A stretch of DNA of 64,000 bases, taken from the NCBI RefSeq assembly GCF_001620265.1, contig NZ_CP012664.1, positions 62,001-126,000 of the forward strand, in the 5' to 3' direction. The notes beneath the pieces are model-generated. The model was given only the letters and a program-made list of their open reading frames with translations, searched no databases and was not told the origin of the DNA. This document shows, piece by piece, positions 1 to 10,257 of this stretch. How positions within the stretch are numbered: position 1 is the first letter of the stretch; each line of letters begins with the position of its first letter. A program made the position numbers and the translations under genes. This stretch comes from Frigidibacter mobilis. Lineage in GTDB: Bacteria > Pseudomonadota > Alphaproteobacteria > Rhodobacterales > Rhodobacteraceae.

Positions 1-352
1 GCAACAAGGCGGAGCGGGCGCGGATCGCGGCGGAGAGCATGATGCCCGGGGTGACGGTCGCCGAGGTTGCGCGCCGGCACGGCACGACCCGCTGGCAGAT
101 CTACGATTGGCGCAAGCAGCTTCGCAAAGGCAATCTCGTGGTGCCCGGGAACGTGGCAGTCTTGCCGGTCTTCGCGGAATTGGTGGTCGATGACAATTCG
201 GCCGAGGCACCGGCGGCTGTCACGGGCCCGATCTCGAAACGGGGCCCGATCTCGAAATTGTCGTCGGTGATGTCGTGATCCGTGCTGGCGCTGGTGCCGA
301 TGAGGGCCAGTTGACGCGAGCGATCCGGGCGGCACGGGCTGCGGCATCGTGA
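1..352 (+). pseudogene. tnpA: IS66 TnpA, N-terminally cut by window, one frameshift
   Basis: This is the C-terminal part of the small IS66 orf1 protein. The helix-turn-helix region reads VAEVARRHGTTRWQIYDWRK, as expected for the DNA-binding accessory protein. Relative to the intact 158-residue versions at 23978-24454 and 47903-48379, one G is missing from a G4 run near 225, which shifts the frame just before the GPDLETGPDLE tandem. The stop overlaps the GTG of tnpB. The shift is probably a sequence artefact, because neighbouring IS genes show the same kind of one-base contraction. Confidence 0.85.
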
Positions 353-703
353 TGTTCAGCCACGGCGGGCCGGTGAAGGTCTATGTCGCGACACGGCCGG
401 TGGATTTCCGCAAGGGGATCGATGGCCTGGCGCTGGCCGTTCAGGAGATGTTCGGCCTCGACCCGTTCTGCGGGCTGTCTTCGTGTTCCGTTCGAAACGG
501 GCAGACAGGATCAAGCTTCTGGTCTGGGATCAGACCGGCATGGTGCTGGTTCACAAGCGATTGGAGGATGCCAGGTTCGTCTGGCCGCAGGTGCAGGGCG
601 GGGTGATGCGGATGTCGTCGGCGCAACTGGCGGCCCTGTTCGAGGGCTGGACTGGCGGCTGGTCCGGTCGGAACGCGCGCGGCGTCCGCTGGTGGCTGGA
701 TGA
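349..703 (+). pseudogene. tnpB: IS66 TnpB (Orf2), two one-base contractions
   Basis: TnpB is the IS66 accessory protein (IS66 Orf2 family) with the family sequence VYVATRPVDFRKGIDGLALA followed by the KRADRIKLLVWD block. The intact copy at 23625-23981 is 357 nt; this one is 355 nt. The two missing bases lie in G runs near 478 (TGCGGGCTG instead of TGCGGGGCTG) and near 648 (GAGGGCTGG instead of GAGGGGCTGG). It overlaps the tnpA stop by four bases, which suggests translational coupling. Confidence 0.85.
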
Positions 704-770
704 CTGGCAAAATGCGCTGAAAAGCCTTTTTTTGCTGGCCTGCAAGGGAATCCCGTGATTCACTTCCCTC

Positions 771-2328
771 ATGGAAACCGCTGATCTTGCGCGTGAAAAC
801 GCTCTGCTGAAGGCCCGCCTCGCCGAGGTGGAGGCGACGCTGGCCGAGACGCAAGAGGCCAACCGGCGGCTGCAGGATATCCTGCACGCGGCGCAGCGCG
901 AGAAGTTCGGCAAGCGTTCGGAGAAGCTGTCGCCGGACCAGTTCAACCTGCCGCTCGAGGATGCCGAACTGGCCCAGGGCGTGCTTGAGGCCGCACAGGA
1001 AAAGGCAGAGGCGGCACTGCAAAGGGCCCGGGGGAGACGCCCGCAAGCCGGCACGCAACCGCGGCATCTCCCCCGCATCTGCCCGGGTCGAGCGGGTGAT
1101 CGAGCCCGCCAGCACGCTCTGTCCCTGCGGCTGCGGCGAGATGGCAAGGATCGGCGAGGACGTTTCCGAGCGGCTGGACGTGATCCCCGCGCAGTTCCGG
1201 GTGCTGGTCACGCGGCGGCCCAGATACGCCTGCCGCCGCTGCTCGCAAGCCGTGGCGCAGGCGCACGCCCCCGAGCATGTCGTGCCCGGCGGGCTGCCCA
1301 CGGAGCTGTTCATTGCTTGGATCATCGTCTCGAAGTTCGGGGACCACCTTCCGTTCTACCGCCAGGCGGAGATCTTCAAGCGGCAGGGGATAGACCTCGA
1401 TCGCGGCACGCTCGGCAACTGGGTCGGGCGCGCCTGTTTCCACCTGATGCCGATCATCAATCACATGAAAGCCCATCTGCGCGGAGCGGACCGCATCTTT
1501 GTCGATGAAACCCGCGCGCCGGTGCTGGACCCAGGCCGCAAGGCCACCAAGAGCGGCTTCTTCTGGGCCGTCGTGTCCGACGATCGCGGCCATGGCGGTG
1601 CCGATCCGCCATCGTGTTGTTCCACTACGCCCCCGGCCGGGCAAAGAACATCCGCTGAAGTTCCTCGTCGGATACCGCGGCCGGTTCCTGCAATGCGACG
1701 CCTACCAGTCCTACAACGCGCTGACGGAAATCGAGCGTGACGGTGGCCCATGGCGGCTGGTCTACTGCTGGACCCACGTCCGCCGCCGCTTCGTGAAACG
1801 CTTCGAGAGCGACCGCTCCCCATCGCCGAGGAGATGCTGCGCCAGATCGCGCTGCTCTATCAGATCGAGAAAACCGTGCGTGGCCAGGATGCAGCCGTCC
1901 GTCTGGCCGCCCGGCGCGAAAACGCAGCCCCGATCATCGCCGCGCTCAAGCCGTGGCTGGAAGCCCAGCTCTCGCGCATCCCGCAGAAATCCCAGCTGGC
2001 CGAGGACATCCGCTACACCCTCGCGCACTGGCCCGGCCTGATCCGCTTCCTTGACGACGGCACCCTCGAGCTCGACACCAACCCCGTCGAAAATCAAATC
2101 AGACCGATTGCCCTGACGCGGAAAAACGCGCTCTTCGCAGGCAACGAGGTCGGAGCCGAGAACTGGGCCATGCTCGCCTCGCTGGTCGCCACCTGCAAGA
2201 TGTCCGGCGTCAACCCGATCGACTATATCGCGGCCACCCTCCGCGCGATCCTCGACGGCCACCCGCAAAGCGGCATCGAAGACCTCATGCCATGGCGATA
2301 CAAGCAACCGTCAAGCCTCGCCGCATAG
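771..2328 (+). pseudogene. tnpC: IS66 TnpC transposase, frameshifted
   Basis: This is the DDE transposase of IS66. Its parts are spread over several frames: an N-terminal coiled-coil (METADLARENALLKARLAEV), a zinc-finger block with CPCGCGEM and CRRC, the catalytic blocks FVDETRAPVLD, QCDAYQSYN and NPVENQIRPIAL, and a C-terminal SSLAA. The frame changes near 1036, 1610-1660 and 1820, all at G/C runs. The same protein in the other three copies breaks at partly different runs, so the true element may well encode one intact protein of about 519 residues. Confidence 0.85.
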
Positions 2329-2423
2329 GGCAACGTCGTCGCGCTTACAGACAACCGGTTGCGAGACAGCCAGAATATGCCGGTATCGCGCAGAGATGCG
2401 GATCGGGAACATCTCAAAGTAGC

Positions 2424-2452
2424 TTGACTGTATCCTCTCCAGGGGGATAGGT
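2424..2452 (+). promoter_or_regulatory. Putative DmeR operator and promoter
   Basis: TTGACT (2424-2429) and ATAGGT (2447-2452) are spaced by 17 bp and sit just before the ATG at 2460. Between them lies the near-palindrome TATCCTCTCCAGGGGGATA (2431-2449), a G/C tract flanked by TA-rich ends as in CsoR/RcnR-type operators. The other DmeR-like gene in this window has TATCCTCCCCAGGGGATA (40610-40627) next to its start. Transcription would begin very near the ATG, so the mRNA may be leaderless. The role is inferred. Confidence 0.6.
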
Positions 2453-2459
2453 CTATCGA

Positions 2460-2738
2460 ATGACCGACACAGCCACGCACACCTCGCACCCGGACATCAT
2501 CAACCGCCTTAAAAGGGCGGATGGCCATCTGCGTTCCATTATCGAGATGCTGGAGGCCGGACGCCCCTGTCTTGATGTGGCGCAGCAACTGCAGGCCGTT
2601 GAAAAAGCGGTCGCTCAGGCCAAGAAGGCGCTGATCCACGATCACATCGACCACTGTCTGGAAGATATCACCGGTCCCTTGCCGCGCGATCAGCGGGCCC
2701 AGGTCGAAGAATTCAAGCTGATCACCAAGTATTTGTGA
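2460..2738 (+). CDS. dmeR: CsoR/RcnR-family metal-sensing repressor, DmeR-like
   Basis: This 92-residue all-helical repressor of the CsoR/RcnR/FrmR family (DUF156) should bind DNA as a tetramer and release it on metal binding. Candidate ligands are His10, Cys37, His62 and Cys66, in the spacing of the family metal site (Cys, then His 25 and Cys 29 residues later). The gene starts 7 bp upstream of the next gene's end-to-start junction with a CDF exporter, an arrangement known as dmeRF in rhizobia, where it answers to Ni and Co. The C-terminal Cys makes a Cu-type (CsoR) response possible, but the exporter partner favours Ni/Co. A second copy is at 40339-40599. Confidence 0.85.
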   Translation: MTDTATHTSHPDIINRLKRADGHLRSIIEMLEAGRPCLDVAQQLQAVEKAVAQAKKALIHDHIDHCLEDITGPLPRDQRAQVEEFKLITKYL

Positions 2739-2745
2739 GGCCGGA

Positions 2746-4206
2746 ATGCGCGAAAAAGTACTTGATTGGTTTGGCTTTGGCGCTGGCGGACACAGCTTCG
2801 CCGGGCACGGTCACAGCCAAGGCGGTCACGGTCATGGCGCGCATGGTCATGACCATGGCGACGGTGGGCATGGCCACACCCATGGCGTCATCGACCCGAT
2901 GATCGCGACTACGTCGCGGGGTATTTGGGCGATCAAATGGTCGTTTGTGCTGCTGGCCCTGACGGCCGCGGCGCAGCTTGTCATCGTGGTCTTGTCGGGG
3001 AGTGTGGCGCTGCTTGCAGACACGATCCACAACGTCGGCGATGCGGTCACTGCCATCCCTCTTTGGCTCGCGTTCATGCTGGCGCGTCGCAAACCGTCGC
3101 GCACCTTTACATACGGCCTCGGCCGGGTCGAGGATATCGCCGGGCTGTTCATCGTCGCCATCATTCTGTTTTCGGCTCTGGTTGCCGGCTATCAGTCGAT
3201 CAACCGGTTGATCAATCCGGAACCCATCTCCCATCTGGGATGGGTTTTCGTCGCGGGGCTGATCGGCTTTGTCGGAAACGAGGTGGTGGCCGTCTTCCGC
3301 ATCCGCGTCGGACGCGAGATCAGCAGTGCCGCCCTGATCGCCGATGGCTACCATGCGCGCACCGACGGGTTCACCAGCCTTGCCGTCGTTCTCGGTGCGA
3401 TCGGTGTCTGGGCAGGTTTCCCGCTTGCCGATCCGATTGTCGGATTGCTGATCACCCTCGCCATCTTCGGCATCGTCTGGCAATCGGCCCGGGCCGTACT
3501 GACGCGGATGCTCGACGGGGTAGAGCCGGACATTCTGGACGAAATCGACCATGCCGCCGAGCATGTTTCCGGCGTGATCGGGGTACATGGGGTGCAAGCA
3601 CGCTGGTTGGGGCACAAGCTCTATGCCGAACTCTCGGTGCACCTGGACGAAACGGTCACCGTCGCTGAGGCGCAGACCATTGTGGCGGCGATGAAGGCAG
3701 AGCTTTTCGCCCATCTTCCCGTGCTGGCGCAAGTCAGCATTCGGATCGAGGCGCCTGCAAAGACAGAGGTTGCGACAAAGCCGCACCGACACGACCATCC
3801 TGATCACGGGCACCCCCACAGCCACGCGCATCCGCATGGCGCCGATCATAGACATCACGACGACGCAAAGGACCATGACCACCACCACGCCCCCGACCCG
3901 TTTCAGGTGAACTGCGCCCTGGCGGACGGCGTGTTGGAAATCGTGGATACGCCGCAAGGCGAACGGATGCGGCTGACCATCGCACGCCACGCCGAAGACC
4001 TGACCGCTATGGTGGTCATCGAACGATCCACAGGCCCCGAGACGTTGTTCCTGATGCCCGAGGCAGGCGATCATCATCGACTGCAAAGCACGGATGCACC
4101 GGCCGAACCGCACGAGTTCAACGCCCGCCTCATCCTGCAGGCCAATGGCAAATCGCTTGACCTGCCGTTCCGCATGACCGAACCGGAGGGCCACGGCGCG
4201 CATTGA
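2746..4206 (+). CDS. dmeF: CDF metal-cation efflux protein, DmeF-like, with extra C-terminal domain
   Basis: This inner-membrane cation diffusion facilitator probably exports Co/Ni (or Zn) from the cytoplasm in exchange for protons. The N-terminus (residues about 15-47) is His-rich (GHGHSQGGHGHGAHGHDHG). Transmembrane helices 2 and 5 carry the HxxxD metal sites His95/Asp99 (ADTIHNVGDA) and His203/Asp207 (GYHARTDG). A CDF cytoplasmic domain follows to about residue 345. Unusually, a second His-rich linker (about 348-383) then leads to a further domain of about 100 residues without His clusters. At 486 residues the protein is longer than usual DmeF. It follows dmeR by 7 bp and is probably co-transcribed. 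Confidence 0.88.
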   Translation: MREKVLDWFGFGAGGHSFAGHGHSQGGHGHGAHGHDHGDGGHGHTHGVIDPMIATTSRGIWAIKWSFVLLALTAAAQLVIVVLSGSVALLADTIHNVGDAVTAIPLWLAFMLARRKPSRTFTYGLGRVEDIAGLFIVAIILFSALVAGYQSINRLINPEPISHLGWVFVAGLIGFVGNEVVAVFRIRVGREISSAALIADGYHARTDGFTSLAVVLGAIGVWAGFPLADPIVGLLITLAIFGIVWQSARAVLTRMLDGVEPDILDEIDHAAEHVSGVIGVHGVQARWLGHKLYAELSVHLDETVTVAEAQTIVAAMKAELFAHLPVLAQVSIRIEAPAKTEVATKPHRHDHPDHGHPHSHAHPHGADHRHHDDAKDHDHHHAPDPFQVNCALADGVLEIVDTPQGERMRLTIARHAEDLTAMVVIERSTGPETLFLMPEAGDHHRLQSTDAPAEPHEFNARLILQANGKSLDLPFRMTEPEGHGAH

Positions 4207-4225
4207 TGCGGCCGGGTCAGAACAA

Positions 4226-5536
4226 ATGCTCAGTGTCCTGTCCAACCGCACCTTCCGCCACCTTTTCGCGGCACAGGTCATAGCCCTTCTGGGTACGGGC
4301 CTTGCCACCGTGGCCTTGGGTCTGCTGGCCTGGCAACTGGCTGGCGAGGATGCCGGTCTGGTTCTGGGCACCGCTCTTGCGATCAAGATGATCGCCTATG
4401 TGACACTGGCCCCGATTGCCGCCGCCATAGCGGAACGGTTGCCGCGCCGGGCGTTTCTGGTGGCGCTGGACCTGATCCGCGGGGGCGTCGTGTTGTTCCT
4501 GCCCTTCGTCACCGAGGTCTGGCAGATCTATGTGCTGATCTTCTTCCTTCAGGCGGCATCGGCAGGCTTTACCCCGGCGTTTCAGGCGACGATCCCCGAT
4601 GTGCTGCCGAATGAGCGGGACTATACCAACGCGCTGTCCCTGCTGCGGCTGGCTGAGGACCTTGAACAGCTACTCAGCCCGATGCTGGCCGCGGCCCTGC
4701 TGACCATTGTCAGTTTTCCGGTGCTGTTCGGCGGCACGGTTGCGGGCTTTGTCGGATCAGCGCTGCTGGTCGTCACTGTGGCGCTGCCTACCCGAACCGC
4801 AGCAGAGGCGGGGCATTTCTGGGCCTCAACGACAAAGGGCATCCGCATCTATCTGGCAACGCCGCGCCTGCGCGGTCTGATGGTCATGGAAATGGCTGTC
4901 GCTGCCGCAGGGGCGATGATCTACGTCAATACGGTCGTGCTGGTGCAGGCCCGTCTGGAGTTGGGGGAACCGCAAGTGGCGCTGGCCTTTGCCGCCTTCG
5001 GTGCGGGGTCGATTGTGGCGGCGTTCCTGTTGCCGCGCCTCCTCGAACGGATCACAGACCGACCTGTGATGATCACCGGTGCGGGGCTGATGGTGGCCGG
5101 GGTGGCGATGGTGCCGCTGATGCCGGGGCTGGCTGCCCTCATGGCGCTCTGGGCGGTCATCGGCTTTGGCTTTTCCTGCACGCAGACCCCGATCGGGCGC
5201 ATCCTGAACCGCTCTGCCCGGGAACAGGACCGCCCCGCCGTCTTCGCCGCGCAGTTCGCGCTGAGCCATGCCTGCTGGCTGGTCACCTATCCGCTAGCGG
5301 GCTGGCTCGGGTCGGCCTTCGGTCTGACCCAGGCGGCACTTGGGCTCGCGCTGGTGGGGACGGTGGCGATGGTGGCTGTCCTCCGGTTGTGGCCGGCTTT
5401 CGATCCGGTCGAGCTGCTGCACAGCCACCCCGATCTGCCGCCAGATCATCCGCACATCCGCGACCATGCACAAGAGCACCGCCACCCCCTGCAGATCGAC
5501 GACCTGCACCGCCGCTGGCCCCGCTCTGCCTTCTGA
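4226..5536 (+). CDS. MFS exporter with His-rich C-terminal tail, NreB-like
   Basis: This 436-residue major facilitator protein has about 12 transmembrane segments. After the last helix a cytoplasmic tail rich in His and Asp appears (HSHPDLPPDHPHIRDHAQEH, ending near DLHRRWP). His-tailed MFS proteins of this kind include the nickel exporter NreB, and the gene lies 19 bp after dmeF in the dmeR operon, so Ni/Co export is a reasonable inference. The protein at 39009-40328 is a clear paralogue with the same tail pattern and also sits beside a DmeR-like repressor. The substrate is not proven by sequence. Confidence 0.82.
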   Translation: MLSVLSNRTFRHLFAAQVIALLGTGLATVALGLLAWQLAGEDAGLVLGTALAIKMIAYVTLAPIAAAIAERLPRRAFLVALDLIRGGVVLFLPFVTEVWQIYVLIFFLQAASAGFTPAFQATIPDVLPNERDYTNALSLLRLAEDLEQLLSPMLAAALLTIVSFPVLFGGTVAGFVGSALLVVTVALPTRTAAEAGHFWASTTKGIRIYLATPRLRGLMVMEMAVAAAGAMIYVNTVVLVQARLELGEPQVALAFAAFGAGSIVAAFLLPRLLERITDRPVMITGAGLMVAGVAMVPLMPGLAALMALWAVIGFGFSCTQTPIGRILNRSAREQDRPAVFAAQFALSHACWLVTYPLAGWLGSAFGLTQAALGLALVGTVAMVAVLRLWPAFDPVELLHSHPDLPPDHPHIRDHAQEHRHPLQIDDLHRRWPRSAF

Positions 5537-5604
5537 TCGGTTCTGTCCCGAACCGGGCAACAGGTCAGTCCTGACGCGATAGTTTCATAGGCAGGCACCA
5601 ATAA

Positions 5605-5638
5605 CACTTGACATGTTACGATGGTAACATGTCAAGTG
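5605..5638. promoter_or_regulatory. Perfect 15-bp inverted repeat before chrB-like gene
   Basis: CACTTGACATGTTAC (5605-5619) is repeated exactly in inverted orientation (5624-5638) around a 4-base loop GATG. It lies immediately upstream of the ATG at 5644 and covers an alternative ATG at 5629. It contains TTGACA on both strands. There is no T-tract, so an operator for a dimeric regulator is more likely than a terminator. ChrB proteins can be chromate-responsive repressors of their own operon, which makes self-regulation plausible but unproven. Confidence 0.7.
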
Positions 5639-5643
5639 GTGCA

Positions 5644-6186
5644 ATGGAACACATCACTTGGCTCTTGCTGACCTACAAAGTGCCCCCGGAACCCGCAGCA
5701 AAGCGGGTCGCCCTGTGGCGAAAGCTGAAAGGGATGGGGGCGGTCTATCTGCAGAATGGCGTCTGTCTGCTGCCCAAGACCGACGATCACATCCGCCGTC
5801 TGAAGATGCTGGAAAACGACATCGCAGAAGCGCAGGGCGAGGCGGTGATTCTTGAGACCATCGCTCTTGATCCGGGCCAGGAAGCCAAAGTCCTGACCCG
5901 CTTCAAGGCCGCGCGCGACGACGCCTACGCCGAGTTCATCGACAAATGCGACGACTTCGAGCGCGAGGTCGCCAAAGAAGTAACGGCGGGTCACTTCACT
6001 TACGCCGAACTGGAAGAGAACGACGTCGACCTGAAGAAACTTCAGGGCTGGCTGGCTAAGATCCAGAAGCTCGACTTTTACGGTGCCGACCGCGCGGATG
6101 AAGCCAAGGAACGCCTGGCCGGATGCGTGACCGTTCTGGATGACTACGCGCGCCGGGTATTCGACGCGCATGATGAAAACAAGTGA
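5644..6186 (+). CDS. ChrB-like protein
   Basis: The product (180 residues from the ATG at 5644, starting MEHITWLLLTYKVP) matches the ChrB N-terminal domain family (WLLLTYKVPPEPAAKRVALW, then GAVYLQNGVCLLP). ChrB is linked to chromate resistance and in some bacteria represses the chrBA operon. Only this domain is present; the C-terminal ChrB domain is absent and no ChrA transporter is found in the window. A start at 5629 would fall inside the 5605-5638 palindrome, so 5644 is preferred. The following gene (DUF1127) starts 10 bp later. Confidence 0.8.
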   Translation: MEHITWLLLTYKVPPEPAAKRVALWRKLKGMGAVYLQNGVCLLPKTDDHIRRLKMLENDIAEAQGEAVILETIALDPGQEAKVLTRFKAARDDAYAEFIDKCDDFEREVAKEVTAGHFTYAELEENDVDLKKLQGWLAKIQKLDFYGADRADEAKERLAGCVTVLDDYARRVFDAHDENK

Positions 6187-6196
6187 GTATCCTGTC

Positions 6197-6400
6197 ATGG
6201 CCAACCCCATTGCCACCCGCCTCGACTACCGCCCTGGGTTTGCGCCTTTCCCTCCAAGACCTACGGAACCCGGTTTTCTGCTCCTCTGGCTCGACCGGCA
6301 AAGACAGCGCGCGCATCTTGCCGAGCTCGACGACCGCCTCCTGAAGGACATCGGCGTGAGCCGCCCACAAGCGATCGAGGAGGCTAGACAATGGACCTGA
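6197..6400 (+). CDS. DUF1127 small protein
   Basis: This 67-residue basic protein ends in the DUF1127 motif (LLLWLDRQRQRAHLAELDDR, then LLKDIGVSRPQAIEEARQW). DUF1127 proteins are abundant in Rhodobacteraceae, and some modulate small-RNA or phosphate-related regulation. The start ATG at 6197 is 10 bp after the chrB-like stop, and the COG4280 gene begins 33 bp downstream, so the gene belongs to one transcription unit. Its role in metal resistance is unknown. Confidence 0.8.
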   Translation: MANPIATRLDYRPGFAPFPPRPTEPGFLLLWLDRQRQRAHLAELDDRLLKDIGVSRPQAIEEARQWT

Positions 6401-6433
6401 ACCCCATTCGCCCTGCTACCCGAAGGCCCCGTG

Positions 6434-7183
6434 ATGCTTGACTGGTCCACCGCAGCCCCGGCGATTGGTGCCGCTTTCCTTGCCTCGCTGGTCGAGGTGG
6501 TCGAGGCCTTCACCATAGTTCTGGTCGTCGCCACCCTGCGCGGCTGGAAGCCTGCCGTGCTTGGTACCGTAGCCGCCCTTGCGACACTGGCCGCAGTCGT
6601 CGTGGTGCTCGGGCCCTTGCTGGATCGGGTTCCGTTGCACCTGCTGCAAATGGTGATCGGCGTACTGCTGCTGCTGTTCGGGATAGGCTGGCTGCGCAAG
6701 GCTGCGCTGCGGGCGGGCGGCGTCATCCCCCTGCATGACGAGGACGCCATCTTCGCTCGGGAAACTGCGGAACTGAGCGCAGAGGTCAGGCGCCAGCAGA
6801 CATCGCAGGACTGGATCGCGGGGATCGCCGCCTACAAGGCCGTGCTGCTGGAAGGGCTGGAGGTCATCTTCATCGTGATCGCGGTCAGCGCCGGGCGCGG
6901 GTTGCTGTGGCCTGCAAGCCTTGGCGCGCTATCAGCCTGCGTTCTGGTTCTGCTGATCGGCGCCATCGCACATCGGCCGCTGTCACGGGTGCCCGAGAAC
7001 ACGCTCAAGTTCGGGGTGGGCGTGATGCTCTCTGCCTTCGGCGTGTTCTGGACGGGTGAGGGGCTGGGGGTGGACTGGCCCGGTCAGGATCTGGCGCTGT
7101 TCGTCTTTGCCGGTCTGTTCCTTTTGGCGGGGCTGATGTCTGCCCGCATGGTGCGGCAACCGCTGCCGGAGGTGGTGCGATGA
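6434..7183 (+). CDS. COG4280-type integral membrane protein, FTR1-like motifs
   Basis: This is a protein of about 249 residues with roughly 7 membrane helices. Two internal acidic motifs, SLVEVVEAFTIVL near the N-terminus and LLEGLEVIFIVIAVS in the middle, resemble the glutamate motifs of iron permease FTR1 and suggest a metal-cation path built from two similar halves. A more polar loop with HDEDAIFARETAEL lies between them. GTG 6431 is an alternative start one codon earlier. It overlaps the next gene by 4 bp. The family has no assigned function that I know of; transport is an inference. Confidence 0.7.
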   Translation: MLDWSTAAPAIGAAFLASLVEVVEAFTIVLVVATLRGWKPAVLGTVAALATLAAVVVVLGPLLDRVPLHLLQMVIGVLLLLFGIGWLRKAALRAGGVIPLHDEDAIFARETAELSAEVRRQQTSQDWIAGIAAYKAVLLEGLEVIFIVIAVSAGRGLLWPASLGALSACVLVLLIGAIAHRPLSRVPENTLKFGVGVMLSAFGVFWTGEGLGVDWPGQDLALFVFAGLFLLAGLMSARMVRQPLPEVVR

Positions 7184-7422
7184 ACATCCTGAAAGATGCC
7201 CTGTCCGAACTGTTCAGCATGTTCGTCGGCGATGCGCGGCTGACCGCCGCGATCCTTGCAGTGGTCGCCATGTCGGCGCTGCTGATTGACGCTACTCCGC
7301 TGCCCCCTCTGGTGGGTGGGGCGGTCCTGACCTTAAGTTGCATCACCGTTCTGGTCATGGCGGTGCGCAGAGAAGCCGCGCGTCGCCGTTCAAAGGCCAA
7401 GGTGCTTGCGAAAGCCCCCTGA
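7180..7422 (+). CDS. Small two-helix membrane protein
   Basis: The 80-residue product has two hydrophobic segments (about residues 22-37 and 43-62) and a very basic C-terminus (RREAARRRSKAK). The ATGA overlap with the COG4280 gene indicates coupling, so the two may form a complex. I do not recognise the family. Confidence 0.65.
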   Translation: MNILKDALSELFSMFVGDARLTAAILAVVAMSALLIDATPLPPLVGGAVLTLSCITVLVMAVRREAARRRSKAKVLAKAP

Positions 7423-7434
7423 CGAACGGATTGG

Positions 7435-7866
7435 TCACGGTGCCTCGCCCTGCCTGTGGTCGCCGTGGCACTTTGTATGATCGCCCAAGACCTCGATCAC
7501 ACGGCAATCGGCAATCACGCCCCCCGCGCATTGGACGAGCATCCTTTCCAGCTCGGCCTTGAGCGCCACGAGCCGCGCAATGCGCGCTTCGACCGCTGCA
7601 AGCTGCGCCGAGGCGATGGCATCTGCCGCAGCACAGGACTGGTTTGGCCGGTCTGAAAGGCTGAGCAGGTCGCGGATCGCATCCAGCGGGAACCCGAGTT
7701 CGCGGGCATGGCGGATGAAGGTCAGCCGCTCTTGCGCCTTTTGGCCGTAAAGCCGCTGATTGCCCGCGCTGCGTTCGGCTTGAGGCAGAAGGCCGATCTC
7801 TTCGTAGTAGCGGATGGTCGGCACTTTGACCCCGGCGGCATCGCTCAGTTTTCCGATGGTGAGCAT
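7435..7866 (-). CDS. MerR-family Zn/Cd/Pb-responsive regulator
   Basis: The 143-residue product (start ATG at 7866, MLTIGKLSDAAGVKVPTIRY) has a MerR winged helix, the dimerisation helix and a C-terminal metal loop. A Cys in the dimer-helix region (PNQSCAAAD) and Cys residues in AGGVIADCRVIEVLGDHTKC fit the ZntR/CadR/PbrR class rather than CueR. It is divergent from the Zn/Cd/Pb-type ATPase at 7959, and the shared promoter carries a 19-bp spacer. An upstream in-frame ATG at 7881 would overlap the -35 box and is less likely. Confidence 0.85.
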   Translation of the reverse strand: MLTIGKLSDAAGVKVPTIRYYEEIGLLPQAERSAGNQRLYGQKAQERLTFIRHARELGFPLDAIRDLLSLSDRPNQSCAAADAIASAQLAAVEARIARLVALKAELERMLVQCAGGVIADCRVIEVLGDHTKCHGDHRQGEAP

Positions 7867-7875
7867 GGTTTGTCC

Positions 7876-7906
7876 TTGCACCTCTAGTTACTAGAGAGAT
7901 TACAGA
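7876..7906 (+). promoter_or_regulatory. MerR-type promoter of the Zn/Cd/Pb ATPase operon
   Basis: TTGCAC (7876-7881) and TACAGA (7901-7906) are separated by 19 bp, the over-long spacer typical of MerR-activated promoters. The perfect dyad CTCTAGTTACTAGAG (7882-7896) lies within the spacer. The adjacent divergent merR-like gene is the natural regulator. Confidence 0.85.
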
Positions 7907-7958
7907 GTAGCCTGAACAGTTGCAACCGGTGCTAGGGCTCCGGCGGGAAAGGCTTGAA

Positions 7959-10253
<2,295 letters not shown>

Positions 10254-10257
10254 GGCG

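Larger units (their letters stand above)
1..2348 (+). mobile_element. IS66-family element, copy A, left end outside window
   Basis: The segment is nearly identical to the complete copy at 47844-50372 and lacks only its first 183 bp. The right terminus is visible at 2341-2348 (GCGCTTAC, the reverse complement of the GTAAGCG end typical of IS66). It carries tnpA, tnpB and tnpC in the usual order. The copy forms the left boundary of the metal island, facing the inverted copy at 21979-24513. The 8 bases after the end, AGACAACC, cannot be tested as a target duplication because the other flank is outside the window. Confidence 0.93.

Noticed and set aside
349..757. Programmed ribosomal frameshifting in IS66 tnpB/tnpC
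   Set aside because: IS66 does not need it, the shift points differ between copies, and intact tnpA and tnpB versions exist here.
2722..4386. Long minus-strand reading frame (554 codons) opposite dmeF
   Set aside because: It mirrors the His-rich GC-biased dmeF gene, has no family motif, and the plus-strand product is a clear CDF protein.
5608..5636. Sigma-70 promoter within the chrB palindrome
   Set aside because: TTGACA is present on both strands, but no -10 lies at a 16-18 bp distance; the symmetry is better explained as an operator.
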